Below are positions 10,371-19,698 of a stretch of 64,000 nt of DNA, piece after piece. Under the pieces are notes generated by a model. The model had not been told where the DNA came from, ran no database searches, and saw only the letters and a list, made by a program, of their open reading frames with translations. Each line of letters begins with the position of its first letter. Position 1 is the stretch's first letter. A program made the position numbers and the translations under genes. The stretch is from Cryomorphaceae bacterium (GTDB lineage: Bacteria > Bacteroidota > Bacteroidia > Flavobacteriales > Schleiferiaceae), in the NCBI GenBank assembly GCA_007116495.1, contig SKIJ01000015.1, positions 1 through 64,000 of the forward strand. Reading direction: 5' to 3'.

Positions 10371-11914
10371 CCCGTAAATCTCTGATTCCCCTTTTAATTG
10401 GCACAACATTAATACTTGGATACTACGTAGGTGTGTATACCAGCTCGGCTCCCACATCGGGTAACGAGCGCTTGCAAAAGATTGAATACCTGCTAAGACT
10501 CATTGAAGAAAACCACCTCAGTCAGGCCAGCATCGACAGCATACTCGAAAGCTCCATAGACGAAATGCTACACGAGCTTGACCCGCACAGTACCTACCTC
10601 AATCCCGATGAAGTCAAACGCGCCCAAGAAAATATGAGTGGGCGATTCGTTGGAATTGGCATTGAGTTCAATAATCTCAAAGACAGCGTTCGGGTATTAT
10701 CCGTTATTCCCAATGGCCCTTCTGCCACAGCAGGTCTGCGTGGTGGCGACATTATTCTCCACGCCGACACCACAATGCTCTCCGGAGCAAATCTCCCAAA
10801 CCAAGAGGTCATTGGCCACCTCAAAGGCAAAAACCGCAGTAAGGTTGCCTTAACCGTACTTCGAAACAGCGATACGCTGAACATAAACGTAAGACGTGGC
10901 AATGTGAATATTCCGAGCGTAGACTTGGCTTACTCACCACAAGACAGCATTGGCTTTATTCGCATTACGCGATTCAACGAACAAACTACAGCCGAATTTG
11001 ATCGCGCACTGAAATCGCTACGTGGAAATATGGACAATGGGCTGATTATTGACGTTCGCGATAATCCGGGCGGCTTACTTAATCAAGCTGTTCAAGTAGC
11101 GAGCAGATTCCTCGAACCCGGAGACACCATCGTGTTTTTAGAAAATAATAAAGGAACACGCGATTATTACATCAATAAACAATCTAAGAAACGCATCCAT
11201 GTTCCCCTGGTGATACTCATCAACGAAGGTTCGGCATCAGCCGCTGAAATTCTTGCCGGGGCTTTGCAAGACAACGACCGCGCATTGATCATTGGCCGTC
11301 GCAGCTTTGGAAAAGGATTGGTACAAGAAGAAGTAGGTCTCCCGGACGGGAGCAAAATTCGTTTAACCACCTCGCGTTACTTCACGCCATCGGGTCGCAT
11401 CATTCAAAAATCCTACGCCAACGGCTACAACGATTACCAACAGGAAATTATGCAACGTTTTCACGGCACCACATCCAAAAATGACACCGCCGGGATGCCC
11501 ATTTACAAAACCCGCAGCGGACGCATCATTTACGGAGGTGGCGGTGTTCGTCCGGATATTGACCTCGCATTGGATTCGTCTTCAGCGTTCAACAGCAGTG
11601 CATTTCAACTCCTCGGAGATGCCGGAAGAATGCTGCAACTGTATAAATACACCTCAGTGCATTACGACAGTTTACAGGTAGTAAACCCCGAAACCATTTG
11701 GGATACACCAACGCCGAAACTAATCAAACGCGTTTTTGGCGATGACTTTCCCGAAACAGAAAATGAAGATGTTAGTCGATTTATCAAACAACAAATGATC
11801 CTCATGGTGTTTGATCGTCCTACCATGTCGCAGTTTAGCATGAAAAACGACCAAGCTGTAGAAAAAGGTTTACGGACCATAGAAAGTGGTGTTATTGATA
11901 CAATGTTACAGTGA
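10367..11914 (+). CDS. S41 family C-terminal processing peptidase with PDZ domain
   Basis: PDZ (GLRGGDIILHADTTMLSG), GLIIDVRDNPGGLLNQAVQVASRFL, EGSASAAEILAGALQDNDRALIIGRRSFGKGLVQ; ATGA overlap with the deaminase stop. Confidence 0.93.
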   Translation: MTRKSLIPLLIGTTLILGYYVGVYTSSAPTSGNERLQKIEYLLRLIEENHLSQASIDSILESSIDEMLHELDPHSTYLNPDEVKRAQENMSGRFVGIGIEFNNLKDSVRVLSVIPNGPSATAGLRGGDIILHADTTMLSGANLPNQEVIGHLKGKNRSKVALTVLRNSDTLNINVRRGNVNIPSVDLAYSPQDSIGFIRITRFNEQTTAEFDRALKSLRGNMDNGLIIDVRDNPGGLLNQAVQVASRFLEPGDTIVFLENNKGTRDYYINKQSKKRIHVPLVILINEGSASAAEILAGALQDNDRALIIGRRSFGKGLVQEEVGLPDGSKIRLTTSRYFTPSGRIIQKSYANGYNDYQQEIMQRFHGTTSKNDTAGMPIYKTRSGRIIYGGGGVRPDIDLALDSSSAFNSSAFQLLGDAGRMLQLYKYTSVHYDSLQVVNPETIWDTPTPKLIKRVFGDDFPETENEDVSRFIKQQMILMVFDRPTMSQFSMKNDQAVEKGLRTIESGVIDTMLQ

Positions 11915-12060
11915 TGTTTACTACCCGAAGAGATTAACGCCCACCGGGACCCATTTTGAAAAAAGCACGTATCATTTATAGTATCTCGTTATACTAAATC
12001 TAAACAAATCACATCTGATTTAGAAAGCACTGTGATTTAACCCGTATGGGATTAAACCAA

Positions 12061-12089
12061 AAAAACCGGCCACTTGGCCGGTTTTTTTT
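12061..12089. terminator. bidirectional intrinsic terminator between convergent S41 peptidase and DUF4168 genes
   Basis: aaaaccggccacttggccggtttttttt. Confidence 0.9.
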
Positions 12090-12114
12090 AAAGAATAAGA
12101 GTTATTCTAAACGA

Positions 12115-12687
12115 TTATTCCGCAGCTGGAGGTGCTTGCTCACCCATATCAGGTTGCATCATTGTTTGAACGCGCTGCATGAGATCTTGGTCTTGCTGAA
12201 CGATCATCATAATTTCCTCATAGCGCTCTTTAGACATGCCGTTGGCTTCAATGATGGTGTTCATTTCATCTTGAGCGTCATCCTGAATTTTATCAATGGC
12301 AGTTTGAGCCTTCTCGTACTTTTCCATTTCTACAGGCGTGATTTCCGCGTCAGACTCACCTTCAGGCATTTGTTGTGCAGACATGATTTCTGAAAAGCGC
12401 TGTACTTCAAGACCTTCATCTTGTACTGCTGCCATCATTTTTTGTTGAGCATCCATTCCCATTGGTTGTAGTTTCTGAACGATATCTACAAACTTAACCA
12501 ATTCTTCTTCACTTACATCGCCGGTAGGCTGTTGCTGGTCGAAGTCCATCATTTCAGTATCTGAAGCAGTAGCTTCGTCTACATCGCTCGATGCTTCTTT
12601 ACCTTGTTGACATCCATAGCTCAATAATACAGTGCTGGTTAATACAGCAGTTAAAATGTGTTTTACAAACATAATTTGGGTTTTCAA
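12115..12687 (-). CDS. DUF4168-like protein, putative lipoprotein (start 12687 or 12672)
   Basis: lipobox-like LLSYGC; VSEEELVKFVDIVQKLQ...LEVQRFSEIM...MSKERYEEIM repeats. Confidence 0.75.
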   Translation of the reverse strand: MKTQIMFVKHILTAVLTSTVLLSYGCQQGKEASSDVDEATASDTEMMDFDQQQPTGDVSEEELVKFVDIVQKLQPMGMDAQQKMMAAVQDEGLEVQRFSEIMSAQQMPEGESDAEITPVEMEKYEKAQTAIDKIQDDAQDEMNTIIEANGMSKERYEEIMMIVQQDQDLMQRVQTMMQPDMGEQAPPAAE

Positions 12688-12861
12688 TTAAACATGAGCA
12701 AAAGTAAGTTGCAATTGCGTCAACAAACAAACGAAAGCATACTTTTACCGATAACTTAGGATAAAATTACCTTGTTAGCCAATATGTTAAGAATCCATTT
12801 GGTTTTCAAAAATAAGTGAAGACAAGATTTTTTGTTATCACAACAACATATGGTATCGATA

Positions 12862-14133
12862 TCACTGAATGTAACGCGATCCGCTTTCATCATTGTGATT
12901 GGGTCGCCACTTGTTGAGAATCTCATTTAATAAGGCAGCATTTTTCTCACTGGCACCGCGGTGGGCATCAAAGAAAACATCTGCGGCACGTGCAGCCTCA
13001 TTGCGGTTATGCTTTATCGCATACCTATCGACGAAAGCAATGAGTTCTTGAGCATTGAGCACTTCATGCCCTACACCCAACGCAATGAATGCTCCCGGCT
13101 CAAAAAACGTTTTGTGGCGAGGCCCGAAGGCAACGGGAATGCGATAAGCAACAGGCTCTAAGGTATTGTGCACACTTTTGCGAAAGCCCCCACCAATGAA
13201 TGCCATATCGGCAAAGCGGTATAAGCGAGAAAGCCAGCCAATGCGATCGATAACCAACACGCTGTACTGACGCACCTCGCTGATGTTAGTGATACTGGAA
13301 TAACGAATTGCACGGTTACTGAAACGTCTATCCAGTTCTTTTAAGTGCGCCTCCGACACGTCGTGCGGTGCTAAAACAATTTTAATATCGGGGTTGACCT
13401 GTAAGAGCTTTACGATCATCGACTCTTCTGCCTGCCATGAACTCCCCACCATCAAAACCAATTCGTTGCGGGTAAATGTTTCGATGACGTCGTTTGCAAA
13501 CTCTGTTTTCGACAAATCCACGACACGGTCTACACGAGTATCGCCGGTACAAACGACTTGTTGAAAATTCAAACCAACCAACAGCTGAGTAGAGGCTTTA
13601 TCTTGACAGGCCCAAAAGGCGGCTTGGCTGAGAATGCGTCTTGCGAAGCCCGCCCAAGGTTTGGTAAAAAAATGTGTTGGCCTCACCAAAACCGAGATAA
13701 ATCCCAATGGAACATTGGCGACACGTGCTTCGCGAACGTAGTGCAGCCACATGTCGTATTTGAAAAACACCGCCATTGCCGGATCCCAATGCGCGTACCA
13801 TTTTTGCGCGTTTCTGCGCCCATCGGCCGGGAGATAGGTAATATAATCGGCTGGTCCATCGCTGTGGGAAACCGAAAAGCCGGAGGGAGAATAAAACGTC
13901 AGTAAGATGTAATCCGTTGGATGTTGCTTGCGCCACAACTCCATAACTGGTCGACCCTGCTCGTACTCTCCCAACGAAGAAGCGTGAAACCATACCACCC
14001 GTTTTGTGGTATCGGGCATCTTTTGCCACTGATTCTTCCTACCCTTTATCCACGCGCGTGCTTTAGACGACCAAATTTGCGCCAAGTAAATGCCCGTATG
14101 GTATGCCCCAATGGCAATATTGTAAATGAACAT
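12862..14133 (-). CDS. waaA: 3-deoxy-D-manno-octulosonic acid (Kdo) transferase
   Basis: VWFHASSLGEYEQGRPV, LLTFYSPSGF, GSSWQAEE, ADMAFIGGGFRKSVHNTLEPVAYRIPVAFGPRH. Confidence 0.94.
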   Translation of the reverse strand: MFIYNIAIGAYHTGIYLAQIWSSKARAWIKGRKNQWQKMPDTTKRVVWFHASSLGEYEQGRPVMELWRKQHPTDYILLTFYSPSGFSVSHSDGPADYITYLPADGRRNAQKWYAHWDPAMAVFFKYDMWLHYVREARVANVPLGFISVLVRPTHFFTKPWAGFARRILSQAAFWACQDKASTQLLVGLNFQQVVCTGDTRVDRVVDLSKTEFANDVIETFTRNELVLMVGSSWQAEESMIVKLLQVNPDIKIVLAPHDVSEAHLKELDRRFSNRAIRYSSITNISEVRQYSVLVIDRIGWLSRLYRFADMAFIGGGFRKSVHNTLEPVAYRIPVAFGPRHKTFFEPGAFIALGVGHEVLNAQELIAFVDRYAIKHNRNEAARAADVFFDAHRGASEKNAALLNEILNKWRPNHNDESGSRYIQ

Positions 14134-14141
14134 CGGGCAAA

Positions 14142-14909
14142 CTAATTATAAAAATAGGTCTGAAAATTTTTGTCGTAAATGGGCAAAAACCATGTGAACC
14201 GCAAACCAATGGTAAGGTTGTGGTTGATGTTTGTGTCGCGCAACCCGGTATCCCAATTAAACCCTCTAATGTTGGTTGTTTGCCCGTACATCACCTCTGC
14301 CGCAATCATGAAGTTAAGTGTTTTTCCGGAGTGCGCATTGAGGTAGCCAATGTTAATACGACTCATCCAACCCCGATTAAGTCGGTCGTAGCCCCTTTGA
14401 TATTCAGATTCTATCTGATACACCACACTGCTTCTACTTGCCGATTCTAACCGTACGCGATGCTGGAGAAACCCTCCGCCAACGGTTGCAAACACACCAC
14501 TATTGGCATTACCACCCCATTTGTGAAAGAGTTTACCTACGTCTCCTCCAACGATCCAACCGCGTTGATACGTAACGACATTCCCGAAGTTGCCAAAGTG
14601 ATCCATGATTTCGCCGCCAAGATTACCGGCAAGACCATTGAGGATGGATTCACGGGCGTGAACGTCGCTGCCAAACCAAAAATCACCACTAACGCCCCAC
14701 ATCCAATTTTGCTTTGTTTTGTAAAACGTTCCCGCTCCAATGGTAAAGCTCTCTCCATACATATCTCCCAAATCCATTTGCGGAAACAGCAACCCGGTTC
14801 GAATGGTAATCATCCAACCGGGCGAAACGCTGTCGCGCACGTTGACTTGCGCAAACGCGGAAGCAAAACAAGATAAAAAAATGGCCGTTAGTGCAATGCT
14901 GCGAATCAT
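14142..14909 (-). CDS. hypothetical outer-membrane beta-barrel-like protein
   Basis: signal peptide MIRSIALTAIFLSCFASAFAQ; alternating aromatic strands; start MIRSIA (14909) supported by -7 box at 14914-14921. Confidence 0.7.
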   Translation of the reverse strand: MIRSIALTAIFLSCFASAFAQVNVRDSVSPGWMITIRTGLLFPQMDLGDMYGESFTIGAGTFYKTKQNWMWGVSGDFWFGSDVHARESILNGLAGNLGGEIMDHFGNFGNVVTYQRGWIVGGDVGKLFHKWGGNANSGVFATVGGGFLQHRVRLESASRSSVVYQIESEYQRGYDRLNRGWMSRINIGYLNAHSGKTLNFMIAAEVMYGQTTNIRGFNWDTGLRDTNINHNLTIGLRFTWFLPIYDKNFQTYFYN

Positions 14910-14913
14910 AATG

Positions 14914-14921
14914 CAAAAATA
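14914..14921 (-). promoter_or_regulatory. -7 promoter box TATTTTTG, only 4 nt before the internal ATG at 14909
   Basis: exact TAnnTTTG on the minus strand. Confidence 0.55.
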
Positions 14922-15081
14922 GGACACAAAGAAATGCTCTTTACCCCAAAACGAATGGATTTAATCATCTGAAAATAACACTCCCATTGATGTGTTGAGG
15001 TGAATTCTTCATTTTTTAAAAAATTCACTCACACACACCAAACACCAAACGTTCTATTGGCGAACATAAAAACTAAACACC

Positions 15082-16404
15082 ATGAAAAAAGCACTAATCA
15101 TTTTCGCTATTTTGTTTTCATCTGTGGCACATGCTCAGATATACGTAAAAATTGAGTTTCGCATTGGAGATCTAACAAACACCATTGCACTCCCATCCAG
15201 CGCACCGGATTCAATACTGGTTGAAGTAGATACGGTACCTTCAATTCCTTTTAATACTGCTGCATCATTCTACGCTTCAAAAGTAAATGCGTATACTTAC
15301 AGAGTAATTGACTCTTTTCTTGTTGGTCAAAATTTCTATGCCGGTAATTTAGACATTCAATGGAAGTATGCATGTGGGCAGACCGACTCTATAAGACAAA
15401 CAAGCTATCTAACTGTTAACATGAATGCTAACTTAGATACCATTATCAATTACATTGATTCTACAGGGTTTTGTGCCGGTACAGGTTTAGCTTCTGCTGA
15501 TCTATCTGTTAATGTAGAGGGCACTGTAAACTCAGCAAATCAAGTTGACCCGGTCAATGACCACACCATGCTTTATTTGCTGTCGCAAAATGCATCCGGC
15601 ACGATAAGTGTTTCTGATTCAGTAGGTCCATCAGGAAGCGCCAGAACATTTTCCAATCTCGACACCAATTTGCAGTACACCGTTATTGCCATACCACAAA
15701 GCACCCACAGCTTTCTGCATCAAAACAATTTACCTACATACCTAGGCAACCAAACCAATTGGCAAAACGCACTGTGGATCTCTGTGACGCCACAAACAAC
15801 CACGCAAACCATTACCTTGGCAACGAGCAACACAGGCAATGGCAGCGGAACGGCTGGTGGAAACACAAGTGGCGGCTCACCTCGAAACACCGGTGGCGAC
15901 CCGGTTGAAGATTTACTCATGATCCTCACCGATGTGTCTGGAAACATCATTGATTTTCAATTCACCGACTCAGACGGAGACTTTCTCTTTGAAATGCTTG
16001 ACGATGGCGAGTACCGCTTGTTTGGTGAATCACTTGGACGTATTTCCGATGTTGCTTCCTTTGACATTTCCAACAACATGACCGACATATCCGGCCTCAA
16101 CTTTGAGGTTACCGATACCGAAATCCTCTACCAAGGCTTGAACTTCTCGGTTGTCAATCAAGATCTGGCCATCTCCAAAGTTTACCCCAACCCCGTGCAA
16201 ACGCAGTTGCACATCGAATTCCAAAACAGCGACATCCAAACGGTTGACTTGGTGGATTTACAAGGACGCGTCATCGAAAGCCACTTGGTGAACGACAAGC
16301 CACTGTCTATCATAGAAATGAGTCATGTAAACAATGGTGTGTACCACCTGCGCTTTACCGACAAAAACGGACAGCAATTCAGTAGAAAAGTCATCAAAAT
16401 GTAA
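15082..16404 (+). CDS. T9SS type A sorting-domain secreted protein
   Basis: signal peptide MKKALIIFAILFSSVAHAQ; C-terminal SKVYPNPVQTQLHIEF...LQGRVI...VNNGVYHLRF...RKVIKM. Confidence 0.9.
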   Translation: MKKALIIFAILFSSVAHAQIYVKIEFRIGDLTNTIALPSSAPDSILVEVDTVPSIPFNTAASFYASKVNAYTYRVIDSFLVGQNFYAGNLDIQWKYACGQTDSIRQTSYLTVNMNANLDTIINYIDSTGFCAGTGLASADLSVNVEGTVNSANQVDPVNDHTMLYLLSQNASGTISVSDSVGPSGSARTFSNLDTNLQYTVIAIPQSTHSFLHQNNLPTYLGNQTNWQNALWISVTPQTTTQTITLATSNTGNGSGTAGGNTSGGSPRNTGGDPVEDLLMILTDVSGNIIDFQFTDSDGDFLFEMLDDGEYRLFGESLGRISDVASFDISNNMTDISGLNFEVTDTEILYQGLNFSVVNQDLAISKVYPNPVQTQLHIEFQNSDIQTVDLVDLQGRVIESHLVNDKPLSIIEMSHVNNGVYHLRFTDKNGQQFSRKVIKM

Positions 16405-16414
16405 TCGTGACAGC

Positions 16415-16463
16415 AGTGCAATGCAAGTTCGTTTAAATGACACTTGCATTGCACTCTTTTTTT
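16415..16463 (+). terminator. strong intrinsic terminator after the T9SS gene
   Basis: perfect 14-bp stem agtgcaatgcaagt/acttgcattgcact followed by a T run. Confidence 0.92.
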
Positions 16464-16544
16464 AAAGCTTTTACTCAGTATTCATGCACAATTACTAATC
16501 AACACAGAGTGTAAACTTTCAAACATGTAATTTGCATGCTAAAC

Positions 16545-16570
16545 GGGGAGGTGACTTGTTTCACTTCCCC
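16545..16570 (+). other. hairpin in the 5' leader of the sigma-factor operon
   Basis: ggggaggtga-cttgtt-tcacttcccc (10 bp with one G-U), 20 nt before ATG 16591, no strong T tract. Confidence 0.6.
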
Positions 16571-16590
16571 TTTACTACTTAAAAAAATTA

Positions 16591-17157
16591 ATGTCCTACA
16601 TAGACAAAAGACTGATCAAAAAGTGTATCGAAGGCAAGGAAAAGTCGATACATTCTTTATACAATATCTGCTTTAACGATATGTATAAAGTCAGTGCGCG
16701 CTATGGCAAACACCCGGAGGACATACAAGAGATCATCGACAACAGCTTTATGAAAGTTCTCAAAGGACTTAAATCATACAGCGACACATCCAAATTCGGG
16801 TCTTGGGTTAGAACAATAGCCATCAACACGGCACTGGATTTTGTTCGCAAGAAGCAACGAGAACTCAAGTTGTTTTCGGACGTAGACATAAGTGCAGAGG
16901 CCAATGTAAATGCACAGCCTACCCAAGCATGGGACGACAGTCTTGAGGCCAGCGATATTTTTAAGATGATGCAGCAGCTGCCCGATCAAAACCGCATCAT
17001 TCTCAACCTATTCGCCATAGAAGGTTACTCTCACAAAGAGATTGGCGACATGTTAGACATCAGCGAAACGGCATCTCGTTGGTATCTCAGCGAAGCAAGA
17101 AAAATGATGAAGAAACACATTACGAGCAAAAACAAGTACCGACATGAAGGCGCATGA
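16591..17157 (+). CDS. RNA polymerase sigma-70 factor, ECF subfamily
   Basis: region 2 (SWVRTIAINTALDFVRKKQRE) and region 4 (LPDQNRIILNLFAIEGYSHKEIGDMLDISETASRWYLSEARKMM). Confidence 0.95.
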   Translation: MSYIDKRLIKKCIEGKEKSIHSLYNICFNDMYKVSARYGKHPEDIQEIIDNSFMKVLKGLKSYSDTSKFGSWVRTIAINTALDFVRKKQRELKLFSDVDISAEANVNAQPTQAWDDSLEASDIFKMMQQLPDQNRIILNLFAIEGYSHKEIGDMLDISETASRWYLSEARKMMKKHITSKNKYRHEGA

Positions 17158-18577
17158 CCCATTTGATGACTGGCTGAAACGTCAGGTAGACAACGCGCAG
17201 GCGCCCAATCCTGACGCGTACTGGAAGAAAACTTCCCAAAAAGTTTCCGCTAAAAACGGAAGCTGGACGTTTATTGTGCCTACGTTATTACTCCTATTCC
17301 TCACCGCCGGAGGAGCGCTTTATTACTTTACTGCTAACGACAATCTGAATCCGATTAAAGAAGATAAAAATATTGGCCTTGAAAGTAATGAGGAGGGTGG
17401 GGTTTATGACTTTGACGATGACAATAACGATGACTTTGACCTTGACAATGACTTTGATCTTGACGATGACAACTTATTAGTGCGTGATGGCGTAGAATTG
17501 GAGCGTGTGATAAAGGAAGACAATCAATCTACGCCTACCGGACTTGATGACACAAGTCATTTAGATGAAACGACAAATAAGGAGTCATTCGTTCAAGCAC
17601 CAGACCGTATAGAGGAAACGTCAGATGAAACGCTTCAAACCAGTAAATCCAACACTGAAATTGCAAAAATTGCAAAGACTGATGACAAGGAGATTATCGC
17701 AAAAACCAGTGATAAAATAGCAGCAATCAACACAGTTGCAACAAGTGAATATACCTCTGAAACACCTCAGAAAGCAGCGGATACGAAACAGGTAGAATCA
17801 GCGCGTTTACAGGAAGAAGACGAAACCGGAGAAAGTCCTGATGACGAAGGATTCACTGAAGAAAAGGATGTTGACGCAGATGATAAAACAGATGTTATAG
17901 ATGGTAAAGAAGACTCTAAAGTTGTCATATTAGATGAAGAAGAAAAAGACGACGTAGCCAAAGATGTAGAGAATGATGAGGATGAAGAGGAAATCATTCC
18001 GGAGATTTTGAAAAAGATAGCCGATCAACCCAAGTGGTCGGCCTACTCTCGCTTAGGCGGGGGCATTCTACTTCCTGTAGATAACAACATTATGCCGGCT
18101 TTATCTCTAGACCTTGGCGCATCTTACGATTTTAGTCCGAGTTGGAGCATACAGTTTGGAGTAGCCATCACCGGTTTGTCAAATTTGAATCAATCGTACA
18201 CCGTTCGTCAAATAAGCTATGATTTTGACGTAAACGAATCCGGCACTGATGTTACCTTTAGGGATGCATTGTATCTTCAAATACCTATTGGTGTTCAGTA
18301 TCGACTAAATCGCCATGCCTTCAGTGCGGGGGTATTACCGGGGGTATTCCTTGACGGCAGAGCTACGTTTACCGGAATTGAAGACGGAATTCAGCAAAGC
18401 ACATGGGGATACAACGAGAACATTCAACAATGGAACATTGCCATCGGTTTGAGTTATGATTATTCAATCAGCAAAGATTGGCAAATGGGATTGTCGTTCT
18501 ACAGCAGTCCGTTTACCATTTTTGAGGACACAAAGCGCTTTCAGTACATTCAAATTCGCATGACAAAATGGTGGTAA
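17144..18577 (+). CDS. putative dual-membrane-spanning anti-sigma factor: cytoplasmic N-terminus, TM helix, long acidic linker, C-terminal outer-membrane beta-barrel
   Basis: 14-bp overlap with the ECF sigma gene; TM WTFIVPTLLLLFLTAGGALYYFTA (aa 41-64); D/E/S/T-rich linker aa ~65-297; amphipathic strands aa ~298-477 ending in KWW. Confidence 0.75.
   Translation: MKAHDPFDDWLKRQVDNAQAPNPDAYWKKTSQKVSAKNGSWTFIVPTLLLLFLTAGGALYYFTANDNLNPIKEDKNIGLESNEEGGVYDFDDDNNDDFDLDNDFDLDDDNLLVRDGVELERVIKEDNQSTPTGLDDTSHLDETTNKESFVQAPDRIEETSDETLQTSKSNTEIAKIAKTDDKEIIAKTSDKIAAINTVATSEYTSETPQKAADTKQVESARLQEEDETGESPDDEGFTEEKDVDADDKTDVIDGKEDSKVVILDEEEKDDVAKDVENDEDEEEIIPEILKKIADQPKWSAYSRLGGGILLPVDNNIMPALSLDLGASYDFSPSWSIQFGVAITGLSNLNQSYTVRQISYDFDVNESGTDVTFRDALYLQIPIGVQYRLNRHAFSAGVLPGVFLDGRATFTGIEDGIQQSTWGYNENIQQWNIAIGLSYDYSISKDWQMGLSFYSSPFTIFEDTKRFQYIQIRMTKWW
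17408..17473 (+). repeat. in-frame degenerate Asp-rich tandem repeat in the linker
   Basis: DFDDDNND-DFDLDN-DFDLDDDN encoded by three units each beginning GACTTTGA. Confidence 0.7.
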
Positions 18578-19698
18578 CATTGAAACAACTTTTGCTTTAC
18601 ATCTCAGCCATATTGGTTCTGATGAGTTGTGCCAAAAACGACGTCCCCGAAGATTGGGAAGGCGAGCCCGTATTTGTTTTTAACGGCAGCATTGGAGGAA
18701 AACCTGTGCTCTATCAAGCGGGTGTAGACGGACGAAAAATGCACACAGACTACTTTAAAGACTCCACAGATTTATGGGCCATGCGCGGTGTATTAGCTCC
18801 GAGAACGTGCATGGATTGTCCGGGGAGTTTAGAGGTTAGTTTGTACGACGAAGAGCCACAGCCATCGGTAAACAAAGACCGCAGTGCATACACCGCTCGT
18901 CCGGAATGGATTCTCCCCAGCGGTCGTCCACAAACCATCAACGACACCATATATGTATTTACGTTTGTTGCAGATACAAGCAACGCATCACCGCAAAACA
19001 TCACGTGGGATTTTCAAAATGGTGATACATCTTCTCAATACGCGGTAGAGCGGGTATTCAGAAACGCGCCGTTCACCAATGTTTGTTTGACCTACAGAAC
19101 TCCTACTTGCTCCAGAAATATTTGCAATCGCATTGAAGGCATGCAAAACCGCCCCTGCCGCATATTTTTTGGCGTTCAACAAATGTCGGGTAACACCTAT
19201 CGGTTTGACGCTCCTCGTGGGGTGCTTTGGAACTTTGGCGATGGCGGAACGGCATTTAACGATACAGTGGTTCACACCTTTGCATCCGACACCGCCATTT
19301 ACAGGGTCTGCGCGACACTTGGAGGAAGTTGCAACACGCAGTTTTGTCGCGATATTGCCATGCCACAGTCGGCAGAGCAATGTGCGCCCGGTTACAACTA
19401 CACCGTTCGCGACAGCATAGAAGAAAGCACATCCCCGGCAGGATTTGCTGGAAAAGTGGTCATAAAATGGACCGATCGTCAAGGGGAAACGTACGTCAAT
19501 TACCGCGAAAACAGGTCGCCTTCGAGTAGTGAATACGTCAAAGCAAAACACGTAGAAGAATACAAGAAAAACAGCAATGGCTATCCCACAAAGAAAATCA
19601 CGTCAGATGTTGATGTTTGGTTGTTTAACACCGGCGACCCGACGGATTCGGTTGCGTTAAAAGCCAATGATTTTGTATTTGCATTGCCACAGCCCTAA
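18568..19698 (+). CDS. putative lipoprotein with two PKD-like motifs, third gene of the sigma operon
   Basis: lipobox AILVLMSC; ITWDFQNGDTSSQYAVERVF and LWNFGDGGTAFNDTVVHTF; 10-bp overlap with the previous CDS. Confidence 0.75.
   Translation: MVVTLKQLLLYISAILVLMSCAKNDVPEDWEGEPVFVFNGSIGGKPVLYQAGVDGRKMHTDYFKDSTDLWAMRGVLAPRTCMDCPGSLEVSLYDEEPQPSVNKDRSAYTARPEWILPSGRPQTINDTIYVFTFVADTSNASPQNITWDFQNGDTSSQYAVERVFRNAPFTNVCLTYRTPTCSRNICNRIEGMQNRPCRIFFGVQQMSGNTYRFDAPRGVLWNFGDGGTAFNDTVVHTFASDTAIYRVCATLGGSCNTQFCRDIAMPQSAEQCAPGYNYTVRDSIEESTSPAGFAGKVVIKWTDRQGETYVNYRENRSPSSSEYVKAKHVEEYKKNSNGYPTKKITSDVDVWLFNTGDPTDSVALKANDFVFALPQP

Noticed and set aside
15000-15045. gtgaatt/aattcac inverted repeat upstream of the T9SS gene
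   Set aside because: Weak AT-rich 7-bp stem, likely chance.
17767-17997. Ser-rich antisense ORF opposite the acidic linker
   Set aside because: Mirror of GAA/GAT/GAC-rich codons; low complexity, not a gene.
19133-19551. Overlapping ORFs on both strands within the PKD lipoprotein gene
   Set aside because: No homology or start context; the main frame explains the region.
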